Positions 9,456-18,908 are shown, numbered from the stretch's first letter. The stretch: 64,000 nucleotides of DNA from Alteribacillus sp041949975 (GCF_041949975.1 NZ_JBHFQG010000004.1:62001-126000); one strand, 5' to 3'. The notes: generated by a model not told the origin, from the letters alone. A program made the numbers and translations.

Positions 9456-9941
9456 TTGTTTCAACCGGTTGAATATAAAGGTACACTGCAAGAAGGATTC
9501 ACTACTTTATTTAAACAGCTCGATGCTTTACTAGAAGGGGAAACAGAGCAAACCGCCAATTTAGCTAATGCTGCTGCTTTATTAAATCAATTTCTAGATG
9601 AAGTTAATTGGGTAGGTTTCTATTTATACCAAGAACAAAAAGAGGAGCTTGTGCTCGGTCCGTTCCAGGGCCTGCCTGCCTGTGTGAGAATTCCAATGAA
9701 AAAAGGAGTATGCGGGACTGCAGCGAATGAACGACGTACAGTACGTGTAGCAGACGTTACTGCATTCCCCGGACATATTGCCTGCGACGGGGCTACACGC
9801 TCTGAAATTGTTGTTCCTCTTGTAAAGGAGAGTCAGTTAATAGGAGTGTTAGATATTGACAGCCCTGTTGATAACAGGTTCTCTAAAGAAGAAGAACAGT
9901 ATCTGGAGCAATTTGCTGACATCTTATTGAAACATATTTAA
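9456..9941 (+). CDS. ytsP: Free methionine-(R)-sulfoxide reductase, GAF type
   Basis: Single GAF-domain protein of 161 residues, homologous to the fRMsr/YebR family, which reduces free methionine-R-sulfoxide. The three cysteines expected for the family are visible in LPACVRI, KGVCGTAA and HIACDGAT. TTG start at 9456 is supported by AAAAGGAGAGG upstream. In B. subtilis ytsP is followed by the diguanylate cyclase dgcP; here that gene is a relic on the opposite strand of the stretch after ytsP. Activity is inferred from family. Confidence 0.88.
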   Translation: MFQPVEYKGTLQEGFTTLFKQLDALLEGETEQTANLANAAALLNQFLDEVNWVGFYLYQEQKEELVLGPFQGLPACVRIPMKKGVCGTAANERRTVRVADVTAFPGHIACDGATRSEIVVPLVKESQLIGVLDIDSPVDNRFSKEEEQYLEQFADILLKHI

Positions 9942-10039
9942 ACACTGGCATAGCTTCTATTCATTTAGTGCGTGCTGTCTTCGATTGTTCCTCACTTGCG
10001 TAAAGAAACCTATCAAAAGGGGGCAGCACGCACCTTTAA

Positions 10040-11290
10040 AATAAAGCATCCTTTGATTCTTCTTCGAAAACGACTTGATTTTTTCCTTACTTTTTCGCTT
10101 GATAAAGGGCGCGATCAGCCCGCACAAAGAGAAGATCAAGAGACACCTGCTCTTCTTGTTTCCAGTTTGCAGCGCCGCAAGACACAGTCACTGCTGGGGC
10201 TGATTCCCTTGCAACACTTTCTACAATTCGGCGTGCCACTTTTTTCCTGCTGACGCAGCAGTCTGAGGTAAATAAACTGCTAATTCTTCTCCTCCCCACC
10301 TTGCTGCAATATCATTTTTACGAATATTCTGCTGAATAATCGATCCAACTTGAATAATAATCTGATCTCCTGTTTGATGGCCAAAGGTATCATTTACTTT
10401 TTTGAATTTATCAATATCGAAAAGTAGAAACGTACCTTCCTTCTCTTGAGTAAGCGCCCGAAGTATACATTCATCAAGATAATGCCTGGAATGCAGTTTT
10501 GTTAAGTGATCGGTAATTACCATAGTTTCCAGCTGTTCATGGAGCATAGCATTCAGAAAAGCAAGGGTGGAATGATGAACAAGCGACTGCAGCAGTTTAA
10601 ATTGGTGAAAAGTAAATTCTTTTACCAGCACAATAACAATACCCTTTATTTCCCTGCTTTGTACCATAGGCACAGCCATCAGGAGTTGTATTCCAATAAG
10701 CAATAGGTTGGTCTTGTGTTTAGGTCACTTATAAATAAAGGATCTGCTTGATTTTCAAATCGTTTAATCATTTTATATATAACTTTTATATGCTCCGGTT
10801 TTTTAAAGAAGCTTTTATTTAGCATTCGAAAATTATCATTCTCATTTGTAAGTACAAATTCAATTTTCATTTTTCAAGAGGGGATAAATTTTTTGATTTG
10901 GCTTTTCATGCTTTGTGCTGTCTCTTCCAGCTTTAACCTGGAATTTAATATATATGATGTCTCATTACATTTGAAGGACTCCATAAATTCCCTGTTTCCC
11001 TCGAAGCGGAATATATAACACAGATGTGTTGTTTCCAGAGGTGTCATCCTCTTGTATCATGCCGGATAAATAAGTTTGTTTCATTTATCCATTCATATTT
11101 TCTAACCCATTTGAATAATCAATCTCCGGCAAATCTTCTTGTACATCCCATTCTTGTGATAAATGCAGGGCAATACGGCATGATGAATAGACAGATTGAA
11201 GGGCCTTTATTACTTCTTTTAATACGGAACCAGCCCGCATCGATGAACTCGGCTGATCGCATTTTAAAGGAAACCGCCAAAGACTCCACT
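10040..11290 (-). pseudogene. dgcP: Broken GAF-GGDEF diguanylate cyclase (dgcP/ytrP relic)
   Basis: Remains of a c-di-GMP synthase. Reading the minus strand, a GAF-like start (about 11245-11120) runs to an in-frame stop near 11091, resumes as MKQTYLSGMIQEDD... to another stop near 10972, then shifts frame into GAF sequence ending near 10680 and shifts again into the main GGDEF piece (10703-10221), which has DHLTKLHSRHYLDE, FDIDKFKKVNDTFGH and RWGGEELAVYLP. A further frameshift near 10240 moves to the piece with TVSCGAA and RADRALYQAKK, which meets a stop just before the usual GKNQV ending. No start codon or ribosome site is left. The gene order ytsP-dgcP-rpsD is that of B. subtilis. Confidence 0.85.
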
Positions 11291-11295
11291 TCCCG

Positions 11296-11335
11296 TGGCA
11301 GCGGCGGCATTAGTCCATCCTGTACGTTGAAAATT
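11296..11335. repeat. Trace of dispersed repeat at the decayed 5' end of dgcP
   Basis: The stretch GTGGCAGCGGCGGCATTAG...CATCCTGTACGTTGAA closely resembles GTGGCAATGGCGGTAATAG...GATCCTGTACGTTGAA at 50463-50500 and, more loosely, the GTGGCATTGGCGACATTAG part of the expanded repeats at 26836 and 45691. It lies exactly where the dgcP N-terminus should be. Confidence 0.55.
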
Positions 11336-11455
11336 TTATGATTTATTATATATGATACATTTGACCTGAGTCTTTTGCAGTTAAATATAACTTATTTATC
11401 CAAACTTTTCCTTTCTTTTCTTAAAAAATTATTTCACTTTATACAGCGGGAAATA

Positions 11456-11484
11456 TTGACTTAGATTTCGAAAAATTATATAAT
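11456..11484 (+). promoter_or_regulatory. Sigma-A promoter of rpsD
   Basis: TTGACT (11456-11461), 17-bp spacer, TATAAT (11479-11484), a near-consensus housekeeping promoter. It starts a leader of about 200 nt before rpsD. Confidence 0.88.
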
Positions 11485-11489
11485 GGCGT

Positions 11490-11692
11490 CTGTGTGAAAG
11501 ACAGCCAGGACAAACTTGATATGTACACCCTTATCATTTTGTTCCTTAAACCTGCGGCTGAATCATTGGTTTAAGGGGCATTGCGTAACCTCTAGCTGTC
11601 GAGGCGAAGATGCTTGAAAACAAAATGAGCATGTCAGGAGATTGTCAACGTTGTTCTTTTTCCAATACTTTAATATAGAGGAGGCTTCTTGT
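11490..11692 (+). promoter_or_regulatory. rpsD mRNA leader, likely S4 autoregulatory region
   Basis: Long structured untranslated leader between the promoter and rpsD. It contains several self-complementary segments, for example CTTAAACC...GGTTTAAG near 11546-11578. In B. subtilis rpsD is known to be repressed by its own product through the leader. The match here is by position and structure, not by alignment. GAGGAGG at 11678-11684 is the ribosome binding site. Confidence 0.6.
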
Positions 11693-12295
11693 ATGGCACG
11701 TTATACAGGACCATCTTGGAAAAAATCCCGCCGTTTTGGTATTTCTCTAAGCGGTACAGGAAAAGAATTAGAAAAACGCCCATATGCACCAGGCGAACAC
11801 GGACCGACTCAACGGAAGAAACTTTCAGAGTACGGCCTGCAGCTTCAAGAAAAACAAAAACTTCGCTATATGTACGGTTTGAACGAGCGTCAATTCCGCA
11901 AGTTGTTTGAACAGGCTGGTAAAATGCAAGGGGTACACGGTGAGAACTTTATGATCTTGCTTGAATCCCGTCTTGATAACTTAGTATACCGACTTGGCCT
12001 TGCTCGCACACGCCGTGCTGCGCGCCAGCTTGTTACACACGGACACGTAACGGTTGACGGAGAACGTGTAGATATTCCATCTTACCGCGTTAAGCCGAAC
12101 CAAACAATCGGTCTTCGCGAAAAATCCCGCAACCTTTCTGCTGTAAAAGAAGCAGTAGAAGTGAACAACTTCGTACCAGAATATTTAACTTTTGACGAAG
12201 AAAAGCTTGAAGGAACGTACAACCGCTATCCTGAGCGTTCTGAACTTCCTTCTGAAATTACAGAAGCGCTTATCGTTGAATACTACTCCCGTTAA
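11693..12295 (+). CDS. rpsD: 30S ribosomal protein S4
   Basis: Primary rRNA-binding protein that nucleates 30S assembly. The 200 residues begin MARYTGPSWKKSRRFG and contain the S4 RNA-binding domain around residues 90-155 (ESRLDNLVYRLGLARTRRAA...). ATG 11693 is chosen because of the GAGGAGG site 8 bases upstream; an in-frame upstream extension lacks one and is not conserved in S4 proteins. Transcribed alone from a strong promoter with its own leader and terminator. There is no zinc-ribbon Cys motif near the N terminus. Confidence 0.98.
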   Translation: MARYTGPSWKKSRRFGISLSGTGKELEKRPYAPGEHGPTQRKKLSEYGLQLQEKQKLRYMYGLNERQFRKLFEQAGKMQGVHGENFMILLESRLDNLVYRLGLARTRRAARQLVTHGHVTVDGERVDIPSYRVKPNQTIGLREKSRNLSAVKEAVEVNNFVPEYLTFDEEKLEGTYNRYPERSELPSEITEALIVEYYSR

Positions 12296-12302
12296 GCTAA
12301 AC

Positions 12303-12342
12303 AAAAGTCAGGCTTCCTAAATTTAGGGTGTCTGACTTTTTT
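12303..12342 (+). terminator. Rho-independent terminator of rpsD
   Basis: AAAGTCAG...CTGACTTTTTT hairpin with an internal CCTAAATTTAGG pairing, 8 bp after the rpsD stop codon. Confidence 0.88.
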
Positions 12343-12360
12343 ACGTTCAATATGAAAGAA

Positions 12361-12396
12361 CCTGAGACCGGCTGCATGGTCTCAGGTCTGTTTTTA
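12361..12396. terminator. Hairpin between rpsD and tyrS
   Basis: Perfect 9-bp stem CCTGAGACC (12361-12369) and GGTCTCAGG (12378-12386). The better T-run (TCTGTTTTT) is on the plus strand; on the minus strand a weaker TTCTTTC follows. It probably ends tyrS transcription and backs up the rpsD terminator. Confidence 0.65.
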
Positions 12397-13668
12397 AGCA
12401 TATTGAATTAAAAAATATTTCTTTTTCCCGCGGCGAATGATAGTAAAGGCACCATCAATTTTATCTTCCTTTCCAATGACTTTATCCAGCTCCTGACAAC
12501 GATCTCCATTAATATAAATTGCTCCGTTTTTAATATCTTCTCTCGCTTGCCGCTTAGAAGGAGAGATGCCTGCTTCAACCAGAAGATCTAAGAGTCCCTT
12601 TTCTTTCTCCTCTATTACGTGAGCTGGTACATCTTTAAACCCTTGTTTAATTTCTTCGGCAGATAGTTCTTTCAGGTCCCCTCCGCCAAATAAAACTTGT
12701 GAAATGTGCTGCGCCTGGGTGAGTGCATTTTCCCCATGGACGAAACAAGTCACTTCTTCAGCAAGTCTGCGGTGGGCTTTACGCTCTTCAGGACGCGCTT
12801 CCAGTTCTTTTTCTAATTCATTAATTTCTTCATTATCTAAAAACGTAAAATACTTCAAGAATTTAATAACGTCACGGTCGTCCGTGTTAATGAGAAATTG
12901 ATAAAATTCGTATGGTGACGTTTTTTCAGGATCAAGCCAAATGGCTCCGCCTTCCGTCTTCCCAAACTTCGTCCCATCTGCTTTTGTAACAAGAGGTATC
13001 GTAAATCCATAAGCATCCGGCTGTTCTCCTTCTTCTCCACCTTTCATCCGGCGGATCAGCTCTAGACCAGCTGTAATATTTCCCCATTGGTCGCTTCCGC
13101 CAATTTGCAGCTGACATCCTTTTTCTTTGTTTAAATGGTAAAAATCAAAGGACTGCAATATTTGATAGCTGAATTCTGTAAAAGAAATACCGGACTGGAT
13201 GCGGGATTCAACTGACTCTTTTGCGAGCATATAATTTAAACCAAAATGTTTTCCTACATCTCTTAAAAAGGAAACAACACTCATGCTTCCAATCCAATCA
13301 TAGTTATTTAGCACCTCAGCTTTATCGCCGCCCTCGAAATCCAAGTATTTTTGTAGTTGTCCTTTAATTCTATCACTATACATTTTGACGACATCTTCTT
13401 CATTCAATGTCCGTTCCGCTTTTTTTCCGCTTGGATCTCCAATCAACCCAGTAGCCCCGCCTACAAGCGCGAGAGGCTTATGTCCTGCCAGCTGAAAACG
13501 GCGAAGAGTTATTATGGTCAGCAGGTGTCCAATATGAAGACTATCCCCAGTTGGGTCAAAACCACAATACATCGTTACTTGTTTTTCATTTAACAGTTCC
13601 TGAAGCCCTTCTCTGTCTGTAACTTGATTAATCAATCCGCGAAATTCTAAGTCTTTTAAAATATCCAC
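12394..13668 (-). CDS. tyrS: Tyrosyl-tRNA synthetase
   Basis: Class I aminoacyl-tRNA synthetase of 424 residues. It carries the HIGH-type motif (HIGHLLT), the tyrosine-pocket motif (GGSDQWGN), the KMSKS-type loop as KFGKT, and a C-terminal S4 RNA-binding domain (about 355-424). I choose GTG at 13668 (MDILKDLEFRG) because AAAAAAGGAG lies 9 bases upstream and TyrS proteins begin there; a longer in-frame opening to 13722 runs into the leader. Controlled by the T-box leader upstream. Confidence 0.96.
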   Translation of the reverse strand: MDILKDLEFRGLINQVTDREGLQELLNEKQVTMYCGFDPTGDSLHIGHLLTIITLRRFQLAGHKPLALVGGATGLIGDPSGKKAERTLNEEDVVKMYSDRIKGQLQKYLDFEGGDKAEVLNNYDWIGSMSVVSFLRDVGKHFGLNYMLAKESVESRIQSGISFTEFSYQILQSFDFYHLNKEKGCQLQIGGSDQWGNITAGLELIRRMKGGEEGEQPDAYGFTIPLVTKADGTKFGKTEGGAIWLDPEKTSPYEFYQFLINTDDRDVIKFLKYFTFLDNEEINELEKELEARPEERKAHRRLAEEVTCFVHGENALTQAQHISQVLFGGGDLKELSAEEIKQGFKDVPAHVIEEKEKGLLDLLVEAGISPSKRQAREDIKNGAIYINGDRCQELDKVIGKEDKIDGAFTIIRRGKKKYFLIQYA

Positions 13669-13744
13669 ATTCCAGCGCTCCTTTTTTGAGAATAACAAAT
13701 ACGTTTCAAAGCTGAGTATCAAAGCCTAGGGATTTTTTCCCATT

Positions 13745-14020
13745 AAAAAACGCCCCTTCCTCTCTAGAAGGGACGATCTTTATCGCGGTACCACCCTTGT
13801 TGAAAGCTTACATGCTGCTTTCCACTCGGTTGTTATAACGGCAGATTCCGTCTTTTGATTCATAGGAAGAACACGTATAAACCAAAAGAAGCTCGAGAAC
13901 GTAATTCACATCTTTCCTTTGTACCGGCTTGCACCAGCCGCCGGTTCTCTGAATACAGGGAGGAATATGCTACTTCAATCCTTCAATGCTTATTATTATA
14001 AAATTTTTAGACTATATTTC
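13745..14020 (-). promoter_or_regulatory. T-box riboswitch leader of tyrS
   Basis: The minus strand carries the T-box sequence AAGGGTGGTACCGCG (13798-13784) followed by a terminator hairpin, CGTCCCTTC...GGAAGGGGCG plus TTTTTT (13775-13745). A TAC triplet at 13903-13901, in GTGAATTACG, is a plausible tyrosine specifier. Binding of uncharged tRNA-Tyr would favour the antiterminator and allow tyrS expression. The 5' end is estimated. Confidence 0.93.
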
Positions 14021-14043
14021 TTTTATCATATTTGCTTTCTTTC

Positions 14044-14049
14044 TGTCAA
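14044..14049 (-). promoter_or_regulatory. Candidate -35 box of the tyrS promoter
   Basis: Consensus TTGACA on the minus strand, placed to start transcription just ahead of the T-box leader. The matching -10 (GATAAA, 16 bp downstream) is weak, so the assignment is tentative. Confidence 0.45.
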
Positions 14050-14095
14050 CGGCAGAAGAGAAAATCAGTAAAACGCATAGGAAGCTAGTACCGCT

Positions 14096-14106
14096 TATGC
14101 TATAAT
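14096..14106 (+). promoter_or_regulatory. Extended -10 promoter of the class A PBP gene
   Basis: TATGCTATAAT at 14096-14106 is a good extended -10 element, with no clear -35. AGGAGGAA precedes the ATG at 14134. Confidence 0.55.
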
Positions 14107-14133
14107 ATCGTTGACGTTTAGGAGGAATTATAT

Positions 14134-17073
14134 ATGCATAAATTTTTTGAAAGACTAAACCACAAGCTCGACAAGGTGAAAAACCATTCATTCATTAAAG
14201 GACTTAATATTACATCCCATGTGTTCTGGAACCTTGTCTTAATATCGGCTGTTCTGATGGTAATGCTGGCATTATTTGTTGGAGGGGCCGGGGCCGGCTA
14301 TTTTGTCTCATTGGTAGAAGATCAGGAAGATTACAGTAAAGAAGAATTTCAACAGGAAGTTTATAATTATGAAGAAGTAAGCGATCTATATTTTGACGAT
14401 GATGAATACTTAGGAAAAATACCTGCTGACCTTGAAAGAAAAGAACGGTCGCTTGATGAAATGTCTAATCATCTAATTCATGCTGTTATTTCTACAGAAG
14501 ACGAATACTTCTTTGAACATAAAGGGGTCGTCCCAAAAGCATTATTTCGTGCTACTTACCAAGAGATAACCGGGGCCAGCACGCAGACCGGCGGCAGTAC
14601 GCTGACCCAGCAGATTATTAAAAACCAATTATTGACAAATGAAATTTCTTTTGACCGAAAAGCAAAAGAAATTGCCCTGGCCTTACGAATGGAAAACTTT
14701 TTTGAAAAAGAGGAAATCCTCGAAGCCTACCTTAATATTGTTCCTTTTGGCCGAAACGCAAATGGCCGGAATATCGCAGGAGCCCAATCTGCCGCAGAAG
14801 GATTATTTGGAGTAGATGCTTCGGAATTAAATATAGCTCAATCTGCTTTTATTGCAGGTCTTCCAAAAAACCCCTTCGTCTATACCCCTTTTGCTGCAGG
14901 CGGAGAAGTTAAGGAAGATTTTGATGCCGGTTTAAACAGAATGAAATTAGTTTTAAACAATATGCATGAAAACGGCTTTATTACAAAAGAAGAATACGAA
15001 GAAGCTCTTGAATATGACATAAAAAATAATTTAACCGATCCATCCGGAAGCCTCGTTGAAGATTATCCATACCTTACGTATGAAGCACAAGACCGGGCTT
15101 CTCGAATCATACGTGAAAATTTATTAGAAGAAGATGGTATTGAGATTGATGACCTTGATGAAGAAGAACGTCAGGAAACTCTCACACAATATCTAGCTCA
15201 AGCTAAAAAGGAATTAGCCCTTGGCGGCTACAATGTCCACCTTACTATAAAAAAAGATATTTATGATTCCATGCAAGAAGCGGTTAATAACTCGGAATGG
15301 TTTGGACCTGACCGGCAGGGTGAAGATGGTACAGAGCCTGAAGAAGTCGGAGCCATTTTAATAGATAATCAAACGGGAGCTATTTTAAGTTTTGTTGGAG
15401 GACGAGATTTTAACAGGGAAAACTTAAATCACGCCACTCAAGCATACAGGCAAAACGGGTCAACGATGAAACCCTTGTTAGCATACGGCCCTGCTATTGA
15501 TCAAGGTGTTGTACAGCCGGGCACCGTACTTCCCGATGTCCCAAGTGAGTATAGAGATGGGACAGAGTTTACAAATTTCGGAGGCAGTTATCAAGGTTTT
15601 GTCAGTGTTCGAGAAGCATTAAAGGAATCTAGAAATGTTCCAGCCGTCAAGACTTTTCAAAGGATAGAACATGAAACTTCCAGGCAGGCGCTTGAAGACA
15701 TGGGATTTCAGAGGCTTGATCCTGATGAACCTTATGAGTCTGGATCAATCGGCGGTTTAACTTACGGGGCAACTGTCGAACAAAATACGAATGCCTTTGC
15801 TACATTTGGAAACGAAGGGCAATTTCACGATTCGTATTTAATCGAAAAAATCGAGAAAAAAGATGGGGAAACTGTTTATGAACACAATGCGGAAAACAAT
15901 AAAGTCTTTTCGCCGCAAACTGCTTTTCTAACGGTAGATATTTTAAGAGACGTCTTAGAACCAGGTGGTACAGCAAGCGCTCTTCCTGGTATGCTCAAAT
16001 TCGGCGGTGATTGGGCTGGTAAAACAGGTACAACAAACGACACAAAAGATTCCTGGTTTATCGGTTTAAACCCAAACGTGACCTTTGGTACCTGGATCGG
16101 ATATGATGACCCACAGGCTCTCGCTACACCTTACAAAGGGTTAAGTTATGGTGCTAGAACACAGCAAATATGGGCAGAAATGATGAACGCAGCTTATGAC
16201 GCAGACCCTGATGTATTAGGAATTGATGATGAGTTTGAACAGCCTGACGGCATAGTACGTCAGACCATTTGTGGTATTTCAGGAAAACTGCCTAGCTCCC
16301 TTTGTAAAGAAGCAGGCTTGACAACAACAGATTACTTTAACGAGGAATTTTTACCATCAGAAACTGATGACAGTCTTAGCGAAGTATCTTCTGTTACGAT
16401 TAATGGTGAAAGATATAAAGCTTATGACTCCACTCCGTCAGACTTCACTCAATCAGGAGTATCGATTAAAGAAGATTATTTTGATGCTGACGATATGAGT
16501 GAATATCTACCAGATGATTGGGATAATATTGTTCCTGACCAATCGGCTCCTAATAATGGCCGCAGACCATCACAGGTGACCGGAGTGTCTTTTAATGGCG
16601 GTCAAATTACATGGAACCAGCATCCTGACAATGACATTGTTGGCTACAGGATATACTCTCGTGACGGATCGAGAGTAAAAACAGTGCGTTCAAATACCAC
16701 TACTTCTACAAGCGTGAACACAAACGGAAAATTTTTCGTGACTGCTGTTGACTCCAGGGGCAGACAATCAACAGAATCTAATTCGGCTGAAGGCAGCAGT
16801 CAAAATAATGACGACAACGAAGAAGACAATGATTACGGTGATTCTTCTAATAATGAGTCCAATAATGATAATAGCAATGAGAAAAATAATGATCGAAGTA
16901 ATGATAATAACAACGGGGGCCGTGAAGAAGGCGATGACAGCTCCTCAGAAGACAATAACAGGGAAGAAGATAGCGATACCGAGCAGGATAACAATGATAC
17001 GAATGAAGATGATAATACCGATGAGGAAAACGATGGCGATGATAATGACAACAGTGAAGACGATGACGATTAA
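14134..17073 (+). CDS. Bifunctional class A penicillin-binding protein (PBP1A type)
   Basis: Builds peptidoglycan by glycan polymerisation and peptide cross-linking outside the membrane. The 979 residues comprise a cytoplasmic start, a transmembrane helix (about 28-60), a family 51 glycosyltransferase (catalytic glutamate in STEDEYFFEH; TGGSTLTQQ), and a transpeptidase with STMK (Ser443), SRN near 502 and KTGT (Lys630). A fibronectin III-like module spans about 812-885. The last 90 residues are almost wholly Asp, Glu, Asn and Ser, a feature seen on wall enzymes of Bacillus PBP1 type but extreme here. It sits alone between tyrS and acsA. Confidence 0.93.
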   Translation: MHKFFERLNHKLDKVKNHSFIKGLNITSHVFWNLVLISAVLMVMLALFVGGAGAGYFVSLVEDQEDYSKEEFQQEVYNYEEVSDLYFDDDEYLGKIPADLERKERSLDEMSNHLIHAVISTEDEYFFEHKGVVPKALFRATYQEITGASTQTGGSTLTQQIIKNQLLTNEISFDRKAKEIALALRMENFFEKEEILEAYLNIVPFGRNANGRNIAGAQSAAEGLFGVDASELNIAQSAFIAGLPKNPFVYTPFAAGGEVKEDFDAGLNRMKLVLNNMHENGFITKEEYEEALEYDIKNNLTDPSGSLVEDYPYLTYEAQDRASRIIRENLLEEDGIEIDDLDEEERQETLTQYLAQAKKELALGGYNVHLTIKKDIYDSMQEAVNNSEWFGPDRQGEDGTEPEEVGAILIDNQTGAILSFVGGRDFNRENLNHATQAYRQNGSTMKPLLAYGPAIDQGVVQPGTVLPDVPSEYRDGTEFTNFGGSYQGFVSVREALKESRNVPAVKTFQRIEHETSRQALEDMGFQRLDPDEPYESGSIGGLTYGATVEQNTNAFATFGNEGQFHDSYLIEKIEKKDGETVYEHNAENNKVFSPQTAFLTVDILRDVLEPGGTASALPGMLKFGGDWAGKTGTTNDTKDSWFIGLNPNVTFGTWIGYDDPQALATPYKGLSYGARTQQIWAEMMNAAYDADPDVLGIDDEFEQPDGIVRQTICGISGKLPSSLCKEAGLTTTDYFNEEFLPSETDDSLSEVSSVTINGERYKAYDSTPSDFTQSGVSIKEDYFDADDMSEYLPDDWDNIVPDQSAPNNGRRPSQVTGVSFNGGQITWNQHPDNDIVGYRIYSRDGSRVKTVRSNTTTSTSVNTNGKFFVTAVDSRGRQSTESNSAEGSSQNNDDNEEDNDYGDSSNNESNNDNSNEKNNDRSNDNNNGGREEGDDSSSEDNNREEDSDTEQDNNDTNEDDNTDEENDGDDNDNSEDDDD

Positions 17074-17101
17074 TCATACTTTTTCTTGATAAAGCGATTG
17101 T

Positions 17102-17138
17102 AAAAGCCCTGCTGAATACTTTCAGCAGGGCTTTTGTT
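17102..17138. terminator. Bidirectional terminator between the PBP gene and acsA
   Basis: AAAAGCCCTGCTGAA...TTCAGCAGGGCTTTT, a perfect long stem with T-runs on both strands, serving both convergent genes. Confidence 0.9.
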
Positions 17139-17146
17139 AAAATAAA

Positions 17147-18865
17147 TTAATCTTCCATCGTAGAAAGGTCACCAGTTGGTAAATCAAGCTCCCAGGCTTT
17201 TAACACACGGCGCATAATCTTACCGCTGCGCGTCTTCGGCAGCTTATCACGGAATTCAATTTCACGAGGTGCCGCATGAGCAGCCAAACCTTTCTTAACG
17301 AAATTGCGAATATCCTCTTTTAATTCTTCTGTTACTTCATGCCCATCTCGAACTGCAACAAATGCTTTGATGATTTCTCCTCTTACCGGATCAGGTTTTC
17401 CAATGACACCTGCTTCCGCTACAGCCGGATGTTCTATAATCTTACTTTCTACCTCAAACGGGCCTACACGCTCGCCAGATGTCATAATAACATCATCAAT
17501 ACGGCCCTGGAACCAAAAGTAGCCATCCTCATCCATATAAGCTGAATCTCCAGAAACATACCAGCCATCTAATTCAAAATAGCTGTTGTATTTCTCTTCG
17601 TTATTCCAAATCGTTCTCATCATGGATGGCCACCCTTTACCAATCGCAAGGTTCCCCATTCTATTCGGAGGTAATTCATTTCCCTGGTCATCTATAATAG
17701 CTGCTTTTACGCCCGGAATAGGTTTACCCATTGAACCTGCTTTTATCGTCATAGAAGGATAGTTACAAATCATCATAGCCCCGGTTTCCGTCATCCACCA
17801 AGTATCGTGAATACGCAGATTAAATACTTTTTCTCCCCAGCGCACTACTTCTGGATTCAACGGCTCCCCAACGCTTAAGATATGGCGCAGGTTAGAAAGA
17901 TCATAGTTTTTCACTACCTCGTCACCAACACTCATCAGCATACGGAAAGCTGTAGGAGCACTGTACCATACAGAAACTTTGTAGCGTTCTAAAGTTTCAT
18001 ACCAATCTTGAGGACTGAAACGGCCGCCGCGTACAACATTTGTCGCTCCAGCGAGCCACGGCCCAAAAATACCATAAGATGTTCCAGTTACCCAGCCCGG
18101 GTCAGCTGTACACCAATAAACGTCATCCTTTTTAAGATCGAGCACCCACTTAGCCGTTTGATAATGCTGAAGCATTGCATTATGAACATGAAGAACACCT
18201 TTTGGTTTCCCAGTTGACCCAGAGGTGTAGTGAAGGATTAAACCATCTTCACGATCGACCCATTCTGGTTCAAATTCAATACTTGCTTGATCCAAGCGGG
18301 ATTGAAAATCAAGATAAGGTCCTTCTTCTTTTACCCCGTCTCCCTTAATGAAAACAGTATCTAAATAAGGAAGATCATCTACCGGAACGCGTTCAAGCAA
18401 ATCAGGAGTAGTGACTAGTGCTTTTGCTTCGCTGTCTTCAAGACGGTCCCGTACAGCTCCTTCCATAAAGGCTTCAAATAAAGGCCCTACAATAGCGCCT
18501 GCTTTGATTGCTCCGAGCACCGCAAAATATAACTCAGGAGAACGCGGCATAAAAATAAACACGCGGTCGCCTTTTTGAATTCCTGCTTCTTTCATAATAT
18601 TTGCCGCTTTGTTCGTTTTTTCTTTCATTTCGGCAAATGTATATTTCTCATCTCTGTTCGCGTCACTGTAATATAACGCTACTTGATCTTTTTTCTCTGG
18701 AGAGTCCGCATGGCGGTCGATAGCTTCATGGGCCATGTTCACTTTTCCTGTCTCGAACCAGCTGAATTCCTTTTCTGTTTCAGTCCAGTCAAAGCTTTTA
18801 GCCGCTTCTTCATAATTTTTTAGATTAAATTCTCCATTTTTTGGTGGAAGCGTTTGCACTTTCAT
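17147..18865 (-). CDS. acsA: Acetyl-coenzyme A synthetase
   Basis: AMP-forming acetate:CoA ligase, 572 residues, of the ANL superfamily. The adenylation core motif YTSGSTGKPKGV is present, with WWMTETG and YVSGDSAYMDEDGYFWFQGR before the hinge. The C-terminal PKTRSGKIMRR contains Lys549, the lysine that AcuA acetylates in B. subtilis AcsA to switch the enzyme off. A consensus promoter lies upstream, and the acuABC genes are divergent from it. ATG 18865 follows an AGAGAGGAAGATGG region that serves as the ribosome site. Confidence 0.95.
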   Translation of the reverse strand: MKVQTLPPKNGEFNLKNYEEAAKSFDWTETEKEFSWFETGKVNMAHEAIDRHADSPEKKDQVALYYSDANRDEKYTFAEMKEKTNKAANIMKEAGIQKGDRVFIFMPRSPELYFAVLGAIKAGAIVGPLFEAFMEGAVRDRLEDSEAKALVTTPDLLERVPVDDLPYLDTVFIKGDGVKEEGPYLDFQSRLDQASIEFEPEWVDREDGLILHYTSGSTGKPKGVLHVHNAMLQHYQTAKWVLDLKKDDVYWCTADPGWVTGTSYGIFGPWLAGATNVVRGGRFSPQDWYETLERYKVSVWYSAPTAFRMLMSVGDEVVKNYDLSNLRHILSVGEPLNPEVVRWGEKVFNLRIHDTWWMTETGAMMICNYPSMTIKAGSMGKPIPGVKAAIIDDQGNELPPNRMGNLAIGKGWPSMMRTIWNNEEKYNSYFELDGWYVSGDSAYMDEDGYFWFQGRIDDVIMTSGERVGPFEVESKIIEHPAVAEAGVIGKPDPVRGEIIKAFVAVRDGHEVTEELKEDIRNFVKKGLAAHAAPREIEFRDKLPKTRSGKIMRRVLKAWELDLPTGDLSTMED

Positions 18866-18908
18866 ATACCATCTTCCTCTCTGCTATGTATTTTATGTTC
18901 TAATACAC

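Noticed and set aside
11024..11341. Plus-strand frame of 105 codons before rpsD
   Set aside because: It is antisense to readable GAF sequence of the dgcP relic and has no ribosome site.
16748..17089. Long open frames in other frames and on the minus strand over the PBP tail
   Set aside because: They arise from the GAT/AAT/GAA-rich low-complexity tail, which by chance has few stops in other frames; products are monotonous (Ser/Leu or His/Tyr runs) and have no ribosome site.
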